A DNA stretch of 64,000 bases from Nocardia panacis (GTDB lineage Bacteria > Actinomycetota > Actinomycetes > Mycobacteriales > Mycobacteriaceae). Positions within the stretch are counted from its first letter, which is position 1; each line of letters starts with the position of its first letter. The position numbers and the translations under genes are program-made. Shown in pieces: positions 51,735-60,741 of the stretch. The stretch spans positions 1-64,000 of the forward strand of contig NZ_QZFU01000024.1 in NCBI RefSeq assembly GCF_003598715.1, written 5' to 3'. The notes beneath the pieces were generated by a model that was given only the letters and a program-made list of their open reading frames with translations, did not search any database and was not told where the DNA came from.

Positions 51735-53297
51735 CTATGCCGGATGTGGTTCGGCCGGTGTGGGATTCGCGTAGCAGGTCCGGTCCTCCTCGGGGAGGGT
51801 GCCGTCACGGAAATAGGCATTGGCGGTGTCGAGAACGCAACTGCTCAGTCCGGGACGCAGCACCATGTGGATGCGGACGTCCTGCAGCGTGACCAACCGG
51901 GAGGCCGACAGTTTTTGATGCAGGCCAACGGCTTCGACGTACGGGGTGCGGTTGTCTCCGGTGGCCTGCAGAATCAGCGCGGGCGCCGCGTTGTCCACGA
52001 CCGTCGGCGGCTCAAGCGGAGCGGGCCAGAAGGCGCACGGCTGAATGTTGTTGGCCAGCGCCGCGAATACCGGTTGGGTGGGTCGAGCCGCTTCGATGGC
52101 GCGCCAATACCAGGCCGGATCGGCGGGCATGGGCGCGTCACCGCACCAGATCATCGCCATCACCGAATACTCGTCCGTCCGTGCGGAATCGACCTGCTGA
52201 AGCAGTTCTTTGTTGATCTCGGGGGAGCGGCCGTCGGCGAGGTCGACCAGGGTGCGGATGGTGCGGGCCAGCGTGTCGTTCAGCCGGGCGTCGCGCAGCA
52301 TCGTCCACAGGATATTGGGCAGCAGGTGCTCGTCCACACCGAAGCCTGCCACCGGGATCGGAGTGCGCGCCGCGTGCTGAATGAGCCCCTCCACACCCGC
52401 ACGAACCTCCGGTGCGGTCGCGCCGAGATGGTAGGTGTCATCGTGCTCGGCGGTCCAGGCGGCCCAATCGTCGAGGCCCGCCTCATCCGCCGCACCCCAA
52501 TCCTGTTGCATACCAAGCCAGTAGCGGCCCGGATCGACAACGCTGTCGTACACCATTCGATCGGTGCGGCCGGGGAACATCTGCGTGTACACCGCGCCGA
52601 GATAGGTGCCGTAGGACAACCCGAAGTAGCTGATGCGGGGCGCGCCGAGCACACCGCGAATCACATCCATATCCCGGGCGGTATTGCGGGTCGTCAGGTA
52701 ACGCGGCGTGGTGGCATCCCAGGTGAGGCAGCTACCCGCCATCTGCGCCTGCAACAGGGTCTCCGCGACGAATCCGGCCAGATCCACCCCCGCCGAACGG
52801 ATCGGATTCGACACCGGCCACCCGCAGGGTTTCGGCGCACCCGAGCGCGCCACCCCGCGCGGATCGAATCCGATGACGTCGTACCGGTTGAGCACCTCCG
52901 GTTCGATCACATCGCCGATCAGATCGAACGCGTCCAACCCGGAACTGGCAGGCCCACCCGGATTGGACAGCAGCACCCCTTGCCGATTGTCCTTGTCCTT
53001 GGCCTCGATCCGGGAGACGGCGATCTTCATCGTCGGCCCGGTCAGCCGCCCGTAGTCGAGGGGCACCGTGACCTCGGCGCACTGCGCACCCTCTTTCACC
53101 AGCCCCGCATCCGCGCACTGATGCCAGTCCACCTGCTGCCCATAGAATCGCGCCAGATCAGCACCCGATTCCGCTGTCGCGCTACCCGCCGTGCACAACC
53201 CGGCCACCAAGGTTAGTACCGCAGTAGCACACCGCACCGTCGAGCGCCCGAATCCCCCTGCACTATCCCCATTTCCACCGGCGCGGCCCTTGATCAC
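51735..53297 (-). CDS. Secreted tripeptidyl-aminopeptidase-like alpha/beta hydrolase
   Basis: A 520-residue exported serine hydrolase. A signal peptide (CATAVLTLVAGLCTAGSATA, cleavage near residue 42) precedes the domain. VLLSNPGGPASSG forms the oxyanion loop, RYDVIGFDPRGVARSG is typical of the family, the nucleophile elbow is ISYFGLSYGTYLGAVY, the acid is in LQATGDNRTPYVEA and the histidine candidate in DVRIHMVLRPG. A TAP-like C-terminal domain is present. It should release N-terminal peptides or hydrolyse esters outside the cell. Start GTG 53297. Confidence 0.9.
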   Translation of the reverse strand: MIKGRAGGNGDSAGGFGRSTVRCATAVLTLVAGLCTAGSATAESGADLARFYGQQVDWHQCADAGLVKEGAQCAEVTVPLDYGRLTGPTMKIAVSRIEAKDKDNRQGVLLSNPGGPASSGLDAFDLIGDVIEPEVLNRYDVIGFDPRGVARSGAPKPCGWPVSNPIRSAGVDLAGFVAETLLQAQMAGSCLTWDATTPRYLTTRNTARDMDVIRGVLGAPRISYFGLSYGTYLGAVYTQMFPGRTDRMVYDSVVDPGRYWLGMQQDWGAADEAGLDDWAAWTAEHDDTYHLGATAPEVRAGVEGLIQHAARTPIPVAGFGVDEHLLPNILWTMLRDARLNDTLARTIRTLVDLADGRSPEINKELLQQVDSARTDEYSVMAMIWCGDAPMPADPAWYWRAIEAARPTQPVFAALANNIQPCAFWPAPLEPPTVVDNAAPALILQATGDNRTPYVEAVGLHQKLSASRLVTLQDVRIHMVLRPGLSSCVLDTANAYFRDGTLPEEDRTCYANPTPAEPHPA

Positions 53298-53328
53298 GGA
53301 AACAATTTAGCCCAGCGCCCCCGATTTC

Positions 53329-54009
53329 CTACTGGTGCGAGTACTCCCACATAGCCCCGGCAAGCACCCCGCGCGCCTCGACCACCCACCCACTCGCCCT
53401 TCGAATCCAGTCCGGAACACCTACCGTCGTCTGCGCCGCATCGGATTCGATTCCCCGCACACACCGGTCCTGCCACCAGAGGATCCTGTCGATGAGTTCG
53501 GGTGGCTCGATGGCGATGCCATAGGCGGCGCAGATCAAACCCATCTGCCGACCGGCCTCATGGGTATCGGTGACCGTCGGACCCAAATTCAGGAACTGCC
53601 AGCACATATGGGCCAGGTCATCGATGCGGCGGCCCGGCGCCGCCCAATCCCAATCGATGAAGGCGATCGGATGCGCGTCGTCGCGATAGACGGTGTTCTT
53701 CGGGGCCAGATCGTTGTGGCAGACGACCTCATCCGTGCCGGACAGCGGGTGTCCCGCTGTGGCGTCGTGGAATTCACGCACCAGTCGCGCAGCGGCGATC
53801 AGTGCGGCGTCCGTCAGCGTGGGCGGATCGGTGTAGCCGGAGATGTGGGTCAGCGTTTCGCGATCTTCGGTTGTCGCGAGCAGCCTTGGCGCACCGCACC
53901 ATTCGATCTCGGCGAAATAGTCGAGCAGATCGTGAACGAAGGCGCCCGCGCGCGGCCGGATGACGCGATCACCGTCGACCACGATCCGCCTTCCCTCGCT
54001 CGGCGTCAT
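53329..54009 (-). CDS. Aminoglycoside-phosphotransferase-family kinase-like protein
   Basis: A 226-residue APH-family protein. The catalytic loop is VVCHNDLAPKNTVYR (H-N-D....N) and the metal-binding motif IAFIDWDWAAPGRRIDDLAH. The N-terminal lobe is short: the family usually has about 290-300 residues, and the part holding the ATP-binding lysine cannot be clearly placed. It may be a reduced kinase or act on a small substrate; resistance is not implied. It lies between the secreted hydrolase (31 bases away) and the large disordered ESX-operon protein, all on the minus strand. Start ATG 54009. Confidence 0.78.
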   Translation of the reverse strand: MTPSEGRRIVVDGDRVIRPRAGAFVHDLLDYFAEIEWCGAPRLLATTEDRETLTHISGYTDPPTLTDAALIAAARLVREFHDATAGHPLSGTDEVVCHNDLAPKNTVYRDDAHPIAFIDWDWAAPGRRIDDLAHMCWQFLNLGPTVTDTHEAGRQMGLICAAYGIAIEPPELIDRILWWQDRCVRGIESDAAQTTVGVPDWIRRASGWVVEARGVLAGAMWEYSHQ

Positions 54010-54162
54010 CGACTGTCGGAAACCGGAGGGCGGGAAGGGATTACGAACTGCGGTTCGTCATGTCCTGATTGCGCGATGGTAACGATCCCCACAAACCGAC
54101 CCGCCTCCCTATACGGTGGCGGCATGACGCTGCCGCCCGCCCACCAAGCGCGGGCGCGCAGG

Positions 54163-57105
54163 TCAGGCATTCGGCGGGTCGAGACGCGGCGGCGGGCCGG
54201 ACAGGCGGCGCGGCTCGGGCGGCCTGCGCGCTATGCCGGGATCGGTGGCGGGGCCGAAGATGTCCGCGCTGCCGAGCGGGATATCGGCGGCCCGTTTCAG
54301 TTCGTCGAGCATGGCCTGGAGTTTGTCGACCTGGCTGTCGTGCTCGCCCGCGTGACGGGAGCCGGTGAGCGCGTTGCCATTCGGGGCGGGCAGCGGCTGG
54401 TCGGGCTCCCCGGTGCGGAAATCCTCGTAGGAGGTGTGCTGGGCGCGGGCGGGATCACCGGTGCGGCCGCTCTGGCCGGTCAAGCCGAGACTCCTTGGGG
54501 TGGCGCCATTTTCGTAGTCGGGCTCGCTGTGCCGGGGCGGGGTCGGCTGGTCGTGGAATCCGCTGGAGTCCCGGATCTTCGGACCCGAGAGGCGAGGGCC
54601 GGGATTCGGGGCCTGCCCGGCCGTCGAATGCCGGTCATCGGGGTTGCCGGACAAACCGTTTCGGTTCCCGCTCTGCGTCGCGGAGATTCCGGCGATCAAA
54701 TCGCGCACATCCCGTGGGATGGATCCATTGTTCAACACGGCGGCCAGGCGTGGATCGGCGCCCGGATGTCGGTCGATCGGGTCGGAGACGGACGAGTCGT
54801 GCTTTGCGGGGCGGTCGGCAGCATTCGGCATCTCGGCCGGGTCCGCGGCGGTGGCGTGGCTGCCGATCTGCCCGTTCGAGGCTTGCGACACGAGGCTTTG
54901 GGCGTATCCGGAGTCGGTGCCCGGTTCGCGCGCGATGTCGTGCAGGCCGGAGGCGAATTCCGTCGGATGCCCGGCCGGGAGGTCGGAGCCGGAGCCGTTG
55001 CCCGAGCTGCCAACGGCCTGCCCGAAAACCGGGTGGGATTCGAGGGTGCGGCCGCCGGATACTTCACGCCCCGGATGACTGTCGGCTCCGTTGCGTCCTG
55101 CGGATGGGGTGCGTCCCGCGCTCGCATCGTAGTCGGACAGTCGGCCCGACTCTTCCCACGTCGCGAACTGTTTTGCGGGGCTGAGGCGTTCGGCGAACCG
55201 TGGGTTGACTTCATCCGGCGCGGCAGTGGCATCCGGTCCGGTCGAGAGAGCATGCCCCGCGCCTGCGCTGTTTTCGAGGTGACGCCGGGGAGTGTTACCG
55301 GAACTCTGGAGCGCACGCGCAGGCGTTTCGGGTCCGGTCGCCGCATTCGAACTGAGATCGGCTCGAACGAGTCGCTCTGTGTGGGTTCTGTGCTCGACGA
55401 TGTCGCTGGGAGATCCTTGACCGCCGGAGTTGTTTCGGGCCAGGTTCGAAGCGGAGTCCGCTCCGATCGGTGCACCATCGACCGGATCGAGCCGAGCGAA
55501 TTGATCGACAGCGGCACCGAATTCGGCGCTGTGCGAGGTGCTGCCAGGGGTGGACCCGCGTCCGGCGATATCGAGGGCCTGCTCGGCGACGAGACCGGAA
55601 TCGCGTTCGGTGGTGGCGGAGGGCTCGGTCGGCCCGATCGGGTCGAGCGTAGCTCCGTGTTCGGCGAAATGCCTTGCGGAATAGTTACTTTCGGCGGATA
55701 TCTCGCGTTCCATTGCCGGGCGTCCGATCGTATCGGACCCGTCGGCGGTGGGCTCGTGGGTCGAATGGCGGGACGCGAATCCGGCTGCCGGGCGCTCGGA
55801 GGTCACGCCGCGACGGGTGACCGAACCGTTCTCGGCCGAATGCTCGGAGGAGCCATGGCGGCTGGCTGCCGATTCGGCGCTGAAATGAGCTGCCGTGGCG
55901 GGATACTCGGCGAGACCCGTACCGTCCTGCCTGGAACTTCGACGTCCGGGCGAGGTCGCCGTCGAGTCGGATGCAGCAGCGTGGCCTGCTATCGCGCGGG
56001 GTTGGTCGAAATGCGCTGCGGTGTTCTCACGTTCGGGGGAGTGCCTGCCGTTCGTGGCAGTTCGAGGGTCGCGGGCTTCGGGATGGACGAATTGTATGTT
56101 CGCATCGACGAATCCGGCGGTGGGCTCCCGCCCTCCAGTGGCTTCGCGTTCTCCCGAACCTCCGACGGAATCGCGTTGGGGCGGGTTCCCCTCGTCCACG
56201 TCGAGCCCGGCGGCGGTACCGATGGCACCGGCGGGATGTCCGAATTGCGCGGTGGTGCTGCCCTGGTCGGGCCTGATTTCTCGCAGGTCGGCGGCTCCGC
56301 GCCGAGTAGCGATCGCGGCGGTGTCGCGCATGGTCGAGCCGGGGTTGTCTGTTTCGGGATCGGTCGCTGCGGAATGCGCGAATTGAGCAGTGACGCTGCG
56401 GCGTCCGGTCGCCTCGGTGGCATCGCGACCGGCGGAGATTCCCGCGGTGGCAGTGCGAATGGCGGCGAATCCGGGTTCGCGGCGGGTGCCCCGACTTGCC
56501 GTCTCATTGACCTTGTTCATGGGAGATTCGTGCGAATTGGCCGGTCCGACAGCGGATTCGGCGGGCTCGGGACCTTTGGCGACCGCTCCGGTGCCGGAAC
56601 GGGATGCACCGAGGTCTGGAGTGATCGCCACGCCGGCGGCGTGGGGGGCGCTGGACTCGGGGGCGGTAAAGGTCTCGGAGGCGGTGAACGACTCGGGTGC
56701 GGAGAAGGTTGCCGGACCGGAAATGTGCGGGTCGCGAATCGAATTCAGATCAGGAATCGGTCGCTGCGCGGTCGGTTCCGAGTCGGTGGGGTGGAAGGCA
56801 TCCGGGAGGGGATGGCGGACGCCCGGTTCGCGGGCGAGTCGGGCGGGCGCTTCGGGGGCCGGTATCCGGTCGCGGTGCGCGGGGCGGTGCTCGCGGTGCG
56901 CGGCGCGATCGGGCTCGGTGTCCGAAATGTCTTGTCCGGCACGGAATGCCCACGCTTCCAGCCGGGCGAGCCGGGTTTCGACGCCGCGATCGCCGTCCAC
57001 GCGCAGCGCCACCTCGTCCAGCTTCTCGCCGAACTCCCGTAGCGCCGCCGCAATGCTCGACAACATCGCGCCGACCGATTCGGCACCCTGCTGACCGTGC
57101 TCCAT
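54163..57105 (-). CDS. Giant disordered repetitive protein of the EspG operon
   Basis: A 980-residue protein of unknown function. The N-terminal ~55 residues form a coiled coil (MLSSIAAALREFGEKLDEVAL, then ETRLARLEAWAF), and another short helix (DSQVDKLQAMLDELKRAADI) lies near the C-terminus, which ends Pro/Arg-rich. Everything between is low-complexity, rich in Ala, Ser, Thr, Gly, Asp and Arg, with degenerate repeats at roughly 40-residue spacing around a TAQF-H/P core (TAQFAHSAA, TAQFGHPAG, NIQFVHPEA, TAAHFDQPR, TAAHFSAES, SARHFAEHG). No signal peptide or membrane helix is seen. Start ATG 57105 follows AAGGAA. It is the last gene of the EspG operon; the opposite strand is also open, so coding is inferred. 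Confidence 0.65.
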   Translation of the reverse strand: MEHGQQGAESVGAMLSSIAAALREFGEKLDEVALRVDGDRGVETRLARLEAWAFRAGQDISDTEPDRAAHREHRPAHRDRIPAPEAPARLAREPGVRHPLPDAFHPTDSEPTAQRPIPDLNSIRDPHISGPATFSAPESFTASETFTAPESSAPHAAGVAITPDLGASRSGTGAVAKGPEPAESAVGPANSHESPMNKVNETASRGTRREPGFAAIRTATAGISAGRDATEATGRRSVTAQFAHSAATDPETDNPGSTMRDTAAIATRRGAADLREIRPDQGSTTAQFGHPAGAIGTAAGLDVDEGNPPQRDSVGGSGEREATGGREPTAGFVDANIQFVHPEARDPRTATNGRHSPERENTAAHFDQPRAIAGHAAASDSTATSPGRRSSRQDGTGLAEYPATAAHFSAESAASRHGSSEHSAENGSVTRRGVTSERPAAGFASRHSTHEPTADGSDTIGRPAMEREISAESNYSARHFAEHGATLDPIGPTEPSATTERDSGLVAEQALDIAGRGSTPGSTSHSAEFGAAVDQFARLDPVDGAPIGADSASNLARNNSGGQGSPSDIVEHRTHTERLVRADLSSNAATGPETPARALQSSGNTPRRHLENSAGAGHALSTGPDATAAPDEVNPRFAERLSPAKQFATWEESGRLSDYDASAGRTPSAGRNGADSHPGREVSGGRTLESHPVFGQAVGSSGNGSGSDLPAGHPTEFASGLHDIAREPGTDSGYAQSLVSQASNGQIGSHATAADPAEMPNAADRPAKHDSSVSDPIDRHPGADPRLAAVLNNGSIPRDVRDLIAGISATQSGNRNGLSGNPDDRHSTAGQAPNPGPRLSGPKIRDSSGFHDQPTPPRHSEPDYENGATPRSLGLTGQSGRTGDPARAQHTSYEDFRTGEPDQPLPAPNGNALTGSRHAGEHDSQVDKLQAMLDELKRAADIPLGSADIFGPATDPGIARRPPEPRRLSGPPPRLDPPNA

Positions 57106-57296
57106 CCAGTTCCTTCTTCCCCGTATCGCCCGACTCCGCGCTCGGCCGCCCGATTCTATCCGCGTCTGTAGCAATAAGTCGTGCACGTGACGACCGGCGC
57201 GATACCGGGCGCATCCGTTCGCCCGCGCCGCACGCTACTCGACAGTGCTACCGCCCCTCGCGCGGGTGGTCCGAAACCAGCCGAGGCAGCGAATAT

Positions 57297-58076
57297 TCAG
57301 CGAATCACACGCGGTCCGGTAGCGGTGTGATCCGCCGTGCCGTGGCCACGGCCGACCGACTCGACGAGGCGCGCGATCTCGGTGGCCATCATGCGCGCGT
57401 CCATCGGCCGCGCCACGATCGGATCACCCGACTTGATGTAGTAGCGGCCGTCGTCGACATAGTCCGCCCACAGGAAGCCGCCCCCGTCCGTGGTCGGGCG
57501 GGAATCCACTGCGCCACTCGGAAATACCGCCACTTCACCGAGCGCCGACCGCTCCCGTTTGAACACCCGATTCAGCCGCTCGGCAATGCTGTACTCATCG
57601 GCGCGCCGCACATACCGCTGCCGGTCCTCGGCCAATTCGCCACGCCGGAAGCTGATCGCCGCCTGCCGACCCGGCCGCGCCTGCGGCAGCGCCGTCACCG
57701 CCGCACCGGCCACCTCATCGGCCCGGCACCGCGCCAACAGCACATCCCCACCCGTATCCTCGGCAACTCCCGGCAATTGCGTCAGCGTCGCACCGTATCC
57801 GCCGCGTATCACGCCATGGAAACGGAACACCGCCGACCCGCCGAAACCTTTCGACTCCACCCGGACATCCGGATTCAGCAGCACACCGAGCGTCTCATCC
57901 AAATCCGGCGAATACCGATCGAGCAGCGACCGCACCGCCTCCTCCCGCAGCCGAACCAGATCCGCCCAATCCACCGCGGTGGCGGGCCGGAATGCCAGCG
58001 GATACGGCAGTCGATCCCGATCGTAGGCATTCCACAGGATCTGGAACTCCTGCCCGGTGAATCTCCAGGACCGCAC
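57297..58076 (-). CDS. EspG family ESX chaperone
   Basis: A 259-residue cytosolic protein of the EspG family. It opens WRFTGQEFQILWNAYDRDRLPYPL and contains the beta-sheet segments FGGSAVFRFHGVIRGGYGATL and QAAISFRRGELAEDRQRYV; FLWADYVDDGRYYIKSGDPIVARP is near the C-terminal third. EspG proteins bind the tip of PPE-type substrates and keep them soluble for ESX export. The gene begins two bases after the PPE-like gene's stop, and that product is its likely client. Start GTG 58076. Confidence 0.88.
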   Translation of the reverse strand: MRSWRFTGQEFQILWNAYDRDRLPYPLAFRPATAVDWADLVRLREEAVRSLLDRYSPDLDETLGVLLNPDVRVESKGFGGSAVFRFHGVIRGGYGATLTQLPGVAEDTGGDVLLARCRADEVAGAAVTALPQARPGRQAAISFRRGELAEDRQRYVRRADEYSIAERLNRVFKRERSALGEVAVFPSGAVDSRPTTDGGGFLWADYVDDGRYYIKSGDPIVARPMDARMMATEIARLVESVGRGHGTADHTATGPRVIR

Positions 58077-58078
58077 CG

Positions 58079-59452
58079 CTACTGCTCCCCGATCACCGGC
58101 GGCACGGTCTTCCCCGGTCTACCCAGTAGTTCCTCGGACCGATCGATGATCAAGTAGTCCTTCGTCTTTCGGATCTCGTCGTCCTCTTTGCGCTGCGCGC
58201 CCGCACCCGGCGCGAAAGGTGCACCGGCCGCACCACTTCCGCCTCGGGCCGCCGCCCCGGACGCAGCCCGCGTCTGAGCCGCCGCAGGCTGCTGCGCGGG
58301 CACGTCACGATTCGGTGCTCCTGAAACTCCCTGTGTGCCAGGAGAAGTCGGCGAGCCGGGTCGAATCGTCCCACTCCGATCGGGTACCGGCGTCGGTCCA
58401 CGCCCCGTCGTCCCCCTGCCCGGTCCCGATGGCTCTCGTCCTAGCCCGGATGGCGCTCGCCCCGGCCCCGCCGCTACAGGCGCTTGCGTGCCCTGCGCGG
58501 GCACACCCTGCGGCAGCCCACCCGTGCCGGAACCGGGCGATTGTGCCCCTTGATCGCCCGCCGACGGTGCCGGACCACCGGCGGACGCGGCCTGTGTTCG
58601 TCCCTGGTCCGCACTCGAATCACCCTGTGCCCCAACCGTATTCGGCGAGCCCGTCCCGGCCTGCTCCGTCTTCGGCTCCGTCTCTTCCGATCCGGCGCCT
58701 TGCCCACCGCCGCCGGCCACGCTTCCGCCCTCTCGCCCGCCGCCACCCGAACTCCCGTCCACCCCACCGGAACTCACCTCTGGTCCGGTCGGATCCTGCA
58801 CCACCTTCGGACTATCCGGCACCACCGGCACCCCGATATCCGTCTGATTCGCCACCTGCCAATACACAGTCCGCAAAACCCGCTGCGCCTCCGCCCGCGC
58901 CTCCTGCTCCCCGTAGTCGGAGGCTTTCATAGTCCCCTCCTTCGGAAGCACTTTCGTTCTCGGATCCGCCGCCCCATCTCCCGTCCTAGGCATCAACGCT
59001 TTCGTCTGATCCAACCCTGTATAGAGCTCCTGCAACTTCACCGAAATCAGCTCGGAAGCCAATGTCAACTGCTGCGACTGCGAAACATACTGCTGAATAG
59101 CGCGAGTGGCCTCGTTGGCAGCCTGCCCTCGCCAACCGTTCGCGATGGTCGCCTTGATGGCATCCCCAAACGTGTGCGACTTCTCGCGAAACGAGGCGCT
59201 GATGTTCTGCCAGGCCTGTGATACTTCCATCGCCTGTGCTGGTCGCATCGCCTCCACGCGCTGAACGAGATCTGCGAGTGTCGAGCTCTCGATGACAAAG
59301 AGGTCATCCCCTGGGTTGGAGATCGACTGTGGGTCGTACCCGTGTTCGAGCTCGCTATTGACGCGACTCGCGTGGTAGTAGATGCCCTTGCGCTCGGTGT
59401 TCCACTGCTGCTGTGTGGCAATGACCTTGCGCACGTACTCTTCCCGATTCAT
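58079..59452 (-). CDS. PPE-like ESX substrate with a Gly/Pro-rich tail
   Basis: A 457-residue protein. The first ~190 residues form a helical PPE/WXG-like domain, with AMEVSQAWQNISASFREKSH and the W-x-G turn NGWRGQAANEATRAIQQYV. A long Gly/Ser/Pro/Gln-rich middle (about 225-415) is disordered. The end is a conserved-looking short block (DDEIRKTKDYLIIDRSEELLGRPGKTVPPVIGE). It should pair with the preceding small helical protein, be bound by EspG and be exported. ATG 59452 overlaps the upstream stop (ATGA), showing coupling. Confidence 0.82.
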   Translation of the reverse strand: MNREEYVRKVIATQQQWNTERKGIYYHASRVNSELEHGYDPQSISNPGDDLFVIESSTLADLVQRVEAMRPAQAMEVSQAWQNISASFREKSHTFGDAIKATIANGWRGQAANEATRAIQQYVSQSQQLTLASELISVKLQELYTGLDQTKALMPRTGDGAADPRTKVLPKEGTMKASDYGEQEARAEAQRVLRTVYWQVANQTDIGVPVVPDSPKVVQDPTGPEVSSGGVDGSSGGGGREGGSVAGGGGQGAGSEETEPKTEQAGTGSPNTVGAQGDSSADQGRTQAASAGGPAPSAGDQGAQSPGSGTGGLPQGVPAQGTQAPVAAGPGRAPSGLGREPSGPGRGTTGRGPTPVPDRSGTIRPGSPTSPGTQGVSGAPNRDVPAQQPAAAQTRAASGAAARGGSGAAGAPFAPGAGAQRKEDDEIRKTKDYLIIDRSEELLGRPGKTVPPVIGEQ

Positions 59453-59841
59453 CGCCCGTCCTGACCGTCGACTGGAAGCTCTGCGAACCTTTGGGCTGTC
59501 GACTGATCCACCGACCGGTAGTTCTCGATGGCTTTGGCGAAAACTTGGCGCATGAGACCGACCTGGTCGATATGGGTCGCGATGGCTCGGTGGATCGAAC
59601 TGTCCGCGCCATTGACTTTCGACGTGAATTTCGACTCGAGGATCGGTCCCGATGGCATGCCGCCGAATCCGGCCACATACTGAATCGATCGCGTCGATGT
59701 ACGCACTCGATCCAGGTCGTCTAGGTATCGTTCGCACTTCGCATCCAGATCTTTGCCGATTTCTGGATCGAGAGTCAGTTCACCGGAGTTTGCAAGGTCG
59801 AGTAGTTTGCGCCAATCGGCGGTACCGGTGGCATTCGTCAC
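59449..59841 (-). CDS. Small helical ESX-operon protein
   Basis: A 130-residue mostly helical protein starting VTNATGTADWRKLLDLANSG, with CERYLDDLDRVRTSTRSIQY and HIDQVGLMRQVFAKAIENY as long helices. It has no W-x-G motif, yet its size, helical form and position directly before the PPE-like gene suggest a PE/Esx-type partner for it. GTG 59841 lies one base after the lipoprotein stop. The alternative start at 59880 would overlap the lipoprotein gene. Confidence 0.75.
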   Translation of the reverse strand: MTNATGTADWRKLLDLANSGELTLDPEIGKDLDAKCERYLDDLDRVRTSTRSIQYVAGFGGMPSGPILESKFTSKVNGADSSIHRAIATHIDQVGLMRQVFAKAIENYRSVDQSTAQRFAELPVDGQDGR

Positions 59842-59842
59842 T

Positions 59843-60460
59843 TCAGTTCCCCCCTCCCGGAAGATACTTGGCGAGGTCATTGGCGTACCGAGTGGCCTCG
59901 GTGCATGGATTGCCCTGCTTGCCGACCGACAGACGGGTCGTGATCAGGAAGGCGACCGAGCCCTTCGCCGGTCCTTGTGGAATCTCAACGGCAACACCGC
60001 AGTCGAGGCCGTCCGCGTCGTCCGAGAATCCGAACCGAGTTGCTGGGCGCCCGGCGACGGTCATCGGGGAGAAGTTTCCGAAGTCGCGGCGTTGTCGGAT
60101 CTGATCGAGTGTGGGCTCGCCCGAAAGAATCGCGAGGTAGTGCCACCGGGCCGTCGATCCCCAAGTGCATGCCTTCCACCCGGTGAAATCGACACCGGCG
60201 ACGTTCGGCTCTTTGTCGTCGGGGTTCAACCCACTCGCGCGCAAGGCATCGTTCGGGATCGAGGTGCATGGATCCCACCGGCCGGTCTGCTGATTCGGGG
60301 AAGAGGTAGCGCCCAGACCAGCAGAGGTCATCGGGGTTGAGGTTGACGGCTGTCCTGAACTCGCACTCGGGTTCCCATCGGTCGACCTACCGCAACCCGC
60401 TATCGCGAGAACAGCCCCCAAAGCAAGGGCGGTCGCGTGGCACATCCTCCTGCCGGTCAT
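59843..60460 (-). CDS. DUF3558 family lipoprotein
   Basis: A 205-residue exported lipoprotein. The signal TALALGAVLAIAGCG has a clear lipobox; a Ser/Thr/Pro linker is followed by the DUF3558 domain (DPCTSIPNDALRASGLNPDD, FTGWKACTWGSTARWHYLAI, GRPATRFGFSDDADGLDCGVAV) with paired cysteines. Such lipoproteins are common in Nocardia and relatives beside ESX genes; the function is unknown. It is the first gene of the operon leading to EspG. ATG 60460 has a GAAGG site six bases upstream; ATG 60466 is in frame but touches that site. Confidence 0.88.
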   Translation of the reverse strand: MTGRRMCHATALALGAVLAIAGCGRSTDGNPSASSGQPSTSTPMTSAGLGATSSPNQQTGRWDPCTSIPNDALRASGLNPDDKEPNVAGVDFTGWKACTWGSTARWHYLAILSGEPTLDQIRQRRDFGNFSPMTVAGRPATRFGFSDDADGLDCGVAVEIPQGPAKGSVAFLITTRLSVGKQGNPCTEATRYANDLAKYLPGGGN

Positions 60461-60539
60461 TCGCATCCTTCCCTCGGTGGTGGCTTGTGCGGCCTGCTTC
60501 CCTTCGTCAGGAAGGTACTTCGCTCGGAGCATCGTCTCG

Positions 60540-60569
60540 GTGGATTCGTGTCGCCCGACACGAGTCCAC
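60540..60569 (-). terminator. Hairpin between the STAND gene and the lipoprotein operon
   Basis: Arms 60540-60553 and 60556-60569 pair over nearly all of 14 bases with one wobble-type mismatch and a very tight loop. It lies 170 bases past the STAND gene stop and 80 bases before the lipoprotein start, so it may end the former or structure the leader of the latter. Confidence 0.5.
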
Positions 60570-60741
60570 CGCGCGCGGCGACGCGCCGCAGAAGTTTGCT
60601 TGCCTCGGTCATGAGGTCCCCTGATCGTTCGGTGCCCTGCATATCGAATGACGTGCTGCGGGTTAGCTGCCCGCTCCACCCCTGCTACCTGCGGAAACAG
60701 TACCGTCGGAGGGTCGGGTGGGGCAAGAACCGTTTGGGGGT

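Noticed and set aside
53335..57042. Plus-strand open frame of over 1200 codons opposite the disordered protein
   Set aside because: Its translation is an unbroken Gly/Arg/Ser mixture without domains, it runs across the APH-like gene and two intergenic gaps, and the minus strand fits the operon with coupled starts and a ribosome-binding site.
60457..60642. 61-codon minus-strand frame overlapping the lipoprotein start
   Set aside because: It contains the 14-bp hairpin, has Arg/Pro-biased composition and no recognisable feature; a leader region is more likely.
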